In this document: in pieces, positions 60,690 through 64,000 of the stretch
How positions within the stretch are numbered: position 1 is the first letter of the stretch
Layout: each line of letters starts with the position of its first letter
Assembly: GCF_003994255.1 (NCBI RefSeq)
Contig: NZ_ML133854.1
Coordinates: forward strand, 146,208-210,207
Source: Brachybacterium paraconglomeratum
GTDB taxonomy: Bacteria > Actinomycetota > Actinomycetes > Actinomycetales > Dermabacteraceae
Length of the DNA stretch: 64,000 nt
Direction of reading: 5' to 3'
Position numbers and translations under genes: made by a program
Notes under the pieces: model-generated
Told to the model about the DNA's origin: nothing
Seen by the model: only the letters and a program-made list of their open reading frames with translations
Databases searched by the model: none

Positions 60690-62342
60690 TCACCCCTCCT
60701 GCGGCGTGAGCGTGCGCGCGTACTGCACCTCGCCGGTCGCATCGATCAGCTCCACGGTGAACTCCTCTCCGTCGGGCGCGATCTCGACTCGGCCGAAGAA
60801 CTGGCCCTTCCCGTCGCGCGGGGAGCCCATCGCGGGGCCGGCCTTCTGGAAGTCGACCTCGGGGCCGAAGGTGCCGTCCATCTCGTTGGGGCCGAAGGAG
60901 CCGGCGTTGATCGGTCCGGCCACGAACTCCCAGAACGGGTCGAAGTCGGTGAACGCGGCCCGCTCGGGGGAGTAGTGGTGCGCGGCGCAGTAGTGGACGT
61001 CGCCGGTGAGGAAGACGACGTTGCGGGTGCGCTGAGACTTGATCCCCGACAGCAGGCGCGCGAGCTCCAGCTCACGGCCCAGCGGCGCACCGTCCTCGGC
61101 GTTGGCGATCGACTCCTGGCCCTCGCCGTCGGGCACCACGATCCCCAGCGGCAGGTCCGCGAGGATCACCTTCCAGGTCGCCTGCGACCTGCGCAGACCC
61201 TTCAGCAGCCACTGCAGCTGCTCCTCACCGAGCATCGACGTGGCGCGCTGCTCCCTCCCGTCGGTGTTCTCGCCCTTGTGCGTGCGCATATCGAGCACGA
61301 ACACGTCCAGCGCCGGGCCGCGGGAGATCTTCCGGTAGATGCGCTCCGGCTCGAAGCCGGTGCCGGGGGTCAGGGAGCGCACGTCGGCGATCGGCTGGTA
61401 CTCCTGCCAGGCGCGTCGGCCGCGCGCGGCGAGGGTGTCCACGTCGACGACGGAGTAGCGGTCGTCCTCCAGCACCTCGCCGGGCCACCAGTTGTTGGTG
61501 GTCTCGTGGTCGTCCCAGGTGGCGATGACCGGGACCTCGGCGTACAGCGCGCGGATGTTCTCGTCCCTCAGGTTGTAGCTGTGGCGGCCGCGGAACTCCC
61601 GCAGTGTCTCGGCGACCTTCGCGACCTCGTCGGTGACCAGGTTGCGCCAGATCGTGCCGCCGGGCTCCTCGATGCTCTCCTCGATCGGGCCGTCGGCGTA
61701 GATCGTGTCCCCGGCGTGGAGGAAGAAGTCCGGCTCCACGGCGCGCATCGCCTCGTAGCCGAACATGCCGCCGACGTCGGGGTTGATGCCGTACCCCTGG
61801 CCGGCGGTGTCGGCCGTCCAGACGAAGGACTGCGCCCCGTCGGAGCGGTGCCCGGGCGCGGTCCCGAAGCGGCCGACGCCGACCTCGCCCCGCTTCCCGT
61901 TCTCGTCCTCGAAGAACAGCTCGACCTCGTACTGTGTGTCGGAGGGGAGGTCCGTCGCGCTGATCCGGGCGGTGAAGTCGGTTCGCTCGGTGGCCCAGGG
62001 GCCGCGCAGCACGATCGGCTCGCTGTCCCGGCCGCGGCCCTTCCCCCGGCCCCTCGAGGAGGAGGTGAGGCGACGGCCCTCATGGTCCAGGGCGTGCAGG
62101 ACGGCGTGGAGCCGGCCCTCGCCCGAGGCGCGGGACCAGAGCACGGCGGAGTCCATGGTGACGTCCCCGGTCTGCAGGCCGGAGGGCAGGGTCAGGCGAG
62201 CGGCGCCGGGGCGGGAAGGAGCGGGACGAGCGGGCGCGGCGGAGGCGGCGGGCGGGGTGATGGCGGGGACCGCGGCGGCGAGGGAGGCCGCGGCGGCGCC
62301 CTTGAGGAGGGTGCGACGGGCAGGGGAGCGGAAGCTGTCCAT
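60690..62342 (-). CDS. phoD: PhoD-type alkaline phosphatase / phosphodiesterase, Tat-exported
   Basis: 550 residues. The N terminus has a twin-arginine signal (SPARRTLLKGAAAASLAAAV) cut near AASA. A fibronectin-like N domain (LQTGDVTMDSAVLWSRAS) and the PhoD metallophosphatase domain follow, with FVWTADTAGQGYGI, FLHAGDTIYADG, VIATWDDHETTNNWW and VVFLTGDVHYCAAHHYSP carrying the metal ligands. It releases phosphate from organic esters outside the cell. ATG 62342 gives the best signal peptide. No PHO-box was recognised. Confidence 0.92.
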   Translation of the reverse strand: MDSFRSPARRTLLKGAAAASLAAAVPAITPPAASAAPARPAPSRPGAARLTLPSGLQTGDVTMDSAVLWSRASGEGRLHAVLHALDHEGRRLTSSSRGRGKGRGRDSEPIVLRGPWATERTDFTARISATDLPSDTQYEVELFFEDENGKRGEVGVGRFGTAPGHRSDGAQSFVWTADTAGQGYGINPDVGGMFGYEAMRAVEPDFFLHAGDTIYADGPIEESIEEPGGTIWRNLVTDEVAKVAETLREFRGRHSYNLRDENIRALYAEVPVIATWDDHETTNNWWPGEVLEDDRYSVVDVDTLAARGRRAWQEYQPIADVRSLTPGTGFEPERIYRKISRGPALDVFVLDMRTHKGENTDGREQRATSMLGEEQLQWLLKGLRRSQATWKVILADLPLGIVVPDGEGQESIANAEDGAPLGRELELARLLSGIKSQRTRNVVFLTGDVHYCAAHHYSPERAAFTDFDPFWEFVAGPINAGSFGPNEMDGTFGPEVDFQKAGPAMGSPRDGKGQFFGRVEIAPDGEEFTVELIDATGEVQYARTLTPQEG

Positions 62343-62449
62343 GCCGGCAGTGAACTCCGCCCGGGTGACGAGGGCATGGCCCGACGATGAACTCCGGGCG
62401 AGCCCGGCGGTCACCGCCCCGCCCTGGCGTCGTCCCCGCAGCCCGTGAC

Positions 62450-62455
62450 TACCGT
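62450..62455 (+). promoter_or_regulatory. Candidate -10 for leaderless uvrA-like gene
   Basis: TACCGT lies 6 nt before the ATG at 62462; no Shine-Dalgarno is present. Confidence 0.4.
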
Positions 62456-62461
62456 GGGGCC

Positions 62462-64000
62462 ATGAGCAGAGCGAGGCCGCAGCGACCCGACCACATCGCA
62501 GTGCGCGGGGCGCGCGTGCACAACCTCCGCGGCCTCGACGTCGACATCCCGCTGGACCGTCTGGTCGCGATCGCCGGCGTCTCCGGCTCCGGCAAGTCCT
62601 CCCTCGCCATGGGCGTGGTCTACGCCGAGGGCTCCCGCCGCTACGTCGAGGCGCTGTCGACCTACACCCGCCGTCGCATGGCGCAGGCCCCGCGCGCGGA
62701 CGTCGACGAGGTCGTGCACGTCCCCGCCGCGCTCGCGCTGCGCCAACGGCCCGGGGTGCCGAGCGTCCGCTCCACCTTCGGCACCTCCACCGAGCTGCTG
62801 AACGTGCTGCGCCTGATGTACTCGCGCCTGGCCTCCCACCTCTGCCCGAACGGGCACCGCGTCCCGCCCTCGCTGCTCGTCGCCGCCGAGGAGCCCTATC
62901 CCTGCCCGGAGTGCGGAGCGGACGTGGACCCGCCCGGCGCCGAGGCGCTCGCCTTCAACTCCGAGGGCGCCTGCCCCGCCTGCGAGGGCACCGGGATCGT
63001 GCGCGAGGTCGACGACGACGCCCTGGTCCCGGACACCTCGAAGACTCTCGACGAGGGCGCGGTCAAGCCCTGGAACATGTTCGGCTGGAAGGTGCAGCCG
63101 GACATCGCCCGCGAGTTCGGGGTGCGCACCGACGTGCCCTGGCGGGACCTCGAGGACTGGGAGAAGGACATCGTCCTGGACGGCCCCGAGGAGAAGAAGG
63201 CGATCACGGTCCGCTCGAAGAAGGGCGCCCACGACCTCGACTTCACCTTCCGCAACGCCCGCCTCACGGTCACCGAGGAGCTGCGGCGCGCCCACGACGA
63301 GAGGCGGCTCGCCCGCGTCTCCCGCTTCCTGGTCGAGCGCACCTGCCCCGCCTGCGAGGGCACGCGGCTCTCGCCCGCGGCGCGGGAACCCGAGATCGAC
63401 GGGAAGGACCTCGCCGCCGCCTCCGCGATGACGCTCGACGCGCTCCTGGACTGGGCGCCGAGGATCATCGAGCCCCTACCGTCCGAGATGCATCCGATGG
63501 CGCGCGGGCTCGTGGACCAGTTCCTGCAGATGGCGGAGCGTCTCGTCCACCTCGGCCTCGGCTATCTCTCCCTGGACCGGGCCGGCTCCACCCTCTCGAC
63601 AGGGGAGCGCCAGCGCGCCCAGCTCGCCCGCGCCGTCCGCAACCGCACCACCGGCGTGCTCTACGTGCTCGACGAGCCCAGCATCGGCATGCACCCCTCG
63701 AACATCGAGGGGCTCGTCGAGCTGATCGGCGACCTGCTCGCTGACGGGAACTCCGTGCTCGTCGTCGACCACGACGTGCAGCTGCTGCGCGAGGCCGAGG
63801 AGATCCTCGAGATCGGCCCCGGCGCGGGCGGCGACGGCGGCACCGTCATCGCCCAGGGGAGCGTCGAGGAGATCATCGCCGACGCCGCCTCCCGGCTCGG
63901 CCCGTTCCTCGACGGCCGCGAGGAGATCGTCGTCCGCGAGCGCGCCGCCGAGCAGGACGTCTTCGTACACGGCGCGATCCGCCTGGAGAGCGCCCCGCTG
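62462..64000 (+). CDS. UvrA-like excinuclease ATPase (partial, runs off the window)
   Basis: 513 codons are present with no stop. IAVRGARVHNLRGLDVDIPLDRLVAIAGVSGSGKSSLAMG is the UvrA N-terminal ATPase start. CPECGAD and CPACEGTG (with CPACEGTRLSP later) are zinc-finger-type motifs. STLSTGERQRAQLARAVRNRTTGVLYVLDEPSIGMHPSN is the signature/Walker B. The insertion domain is shorter than in canonical UvrA, so this is more like the shorter actinobacterial UvrA-like proteins (drug-resistance or UvrA2 type) than the housekeeping repair subunit. Confidence 0.88.
   Translation, partial: MSRARPQRPDHIAVRGARVHNLRGLDVDIPLDRLVAIAGVSGSGKSSLAMGVVYAEGSRRYVEALSTYTRRRMAQAPRADVDEVVHVPAALALRQRPGVPSVRSTFGTSTELLNVLRLMYSRLASHLCPNGHRVPPSLLVAAEEPYPCPECGADVDPPGAEALAFNSEGACPACEGTGIVREVDDDALVPDTSKTLDEGAVKPWNMFGWKVQPDIAREFGVRTDVPWRDLEDWEKDIVLDGPEEKKAITVRSKKGAHDLDFTFRNARLTVTEELRRAHDERRLARVSRFLVERTCPACEGTRLSPAAREPEIDGKDLAAASAMTLDALLDWAPRIIEPLPSEMHPMARGLVDQFLQMAERLVHLGLGYLSLDRAGSTLSTGERQRAQLARAVRNRTTGVLYVLDEPSIGMHPSNIEGLVELIGDLLADGNSVLVVDHDVQLLREAEEILEIGPGAGGDGGTVIAQGSVEEIIADAASRLGPFLDGREEIVVRERAAEQDVFVHGAIRLESAPL

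Overview
The window is high-GC DNA from an actinobacterium. It carries mycothiol S-conjugate amidase (mca), a cis-prenyltransferase of the short actinobacterial type, PIN-PhoH2, DUF4245, DUF4307 and a DUF3090/SCO1664/phosphomutase trio. Many genes lack a ribosome binding site and have a TANNNT-like hexamer ending 6 to 8 nt before the start codon, which suggests leaderless mRNAs. A member of Micrococcales such as Brachybacterium is my best guess. That is inference; no rRNA or tRNA gene is present to confirm it.

Layout. 1-87 is a G-run followed by a C-run, probably an assembly or contig-edge artefact. 301-5425: cyanase, a family III CoA transferase and a SWIM/SNF2 helicase. 5600-15403: cell-wall and cofactor block (glmM, coaA, glmS, acpS, nnr, alr, tsaE, tsaB, rimI), with the last five or six genes overlapping by a few bases. 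15440-19750: an ABC exporter pair and an AI-2E-type permease. 19849-39877: a core block whose order (greA, DUF4307, mca, small membrane protein, hlyIII, uppS, phoH2, fum, DUF4245, xseBA, ispH, ychF) parallels, from memory, the Mycobacterium tuberculosis Rv1080c-Rv1112 stretch. It is interrupted by a DUF559 nuclease gene that sits between two related ~60-bp palindromes.

The most unusual region is 39880-49344, directly behind ychF. It is an array of short gene cassettes: VapBC+GNAT, TetR+two SDRs, an RCC1-repeat protein, a KAP NTPase, HigBA+nucleotidyltransferase, and a second VapBC. Five directly oriented ~50-bp repeats separate them. The right half of each repeat copies the last codons of ychF, and the left half is shared among the repeats but not with ychF. 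This is the pattern expected if cassettes entered one after another by site-specific recombination at the ychF 3' end, giving an integron-like array with no recombinase gene in view.

After the array come a decayed MmyB-type regulator, a P-loop kinase, a glyoxalase-fold gene, the SCO1664/DUF3090/phosphomutase trio and an ABM-GNAT fusion. 54330-59350 is a six-gene overlapping operon led by a quinol-type nitric oxide reductase (norZ). It adds a Cys-motif membrane protein, a stomatin-like SPFH protein and three small membrane proteins. A divergent Crp/Fnr regulator and two TGAY-N4-GTCA boxes lie in the shared upstream region. The window ends with a Tat-exported PhoD-type phosphatase and the first 513 codons of a UvrA-like ATPase.
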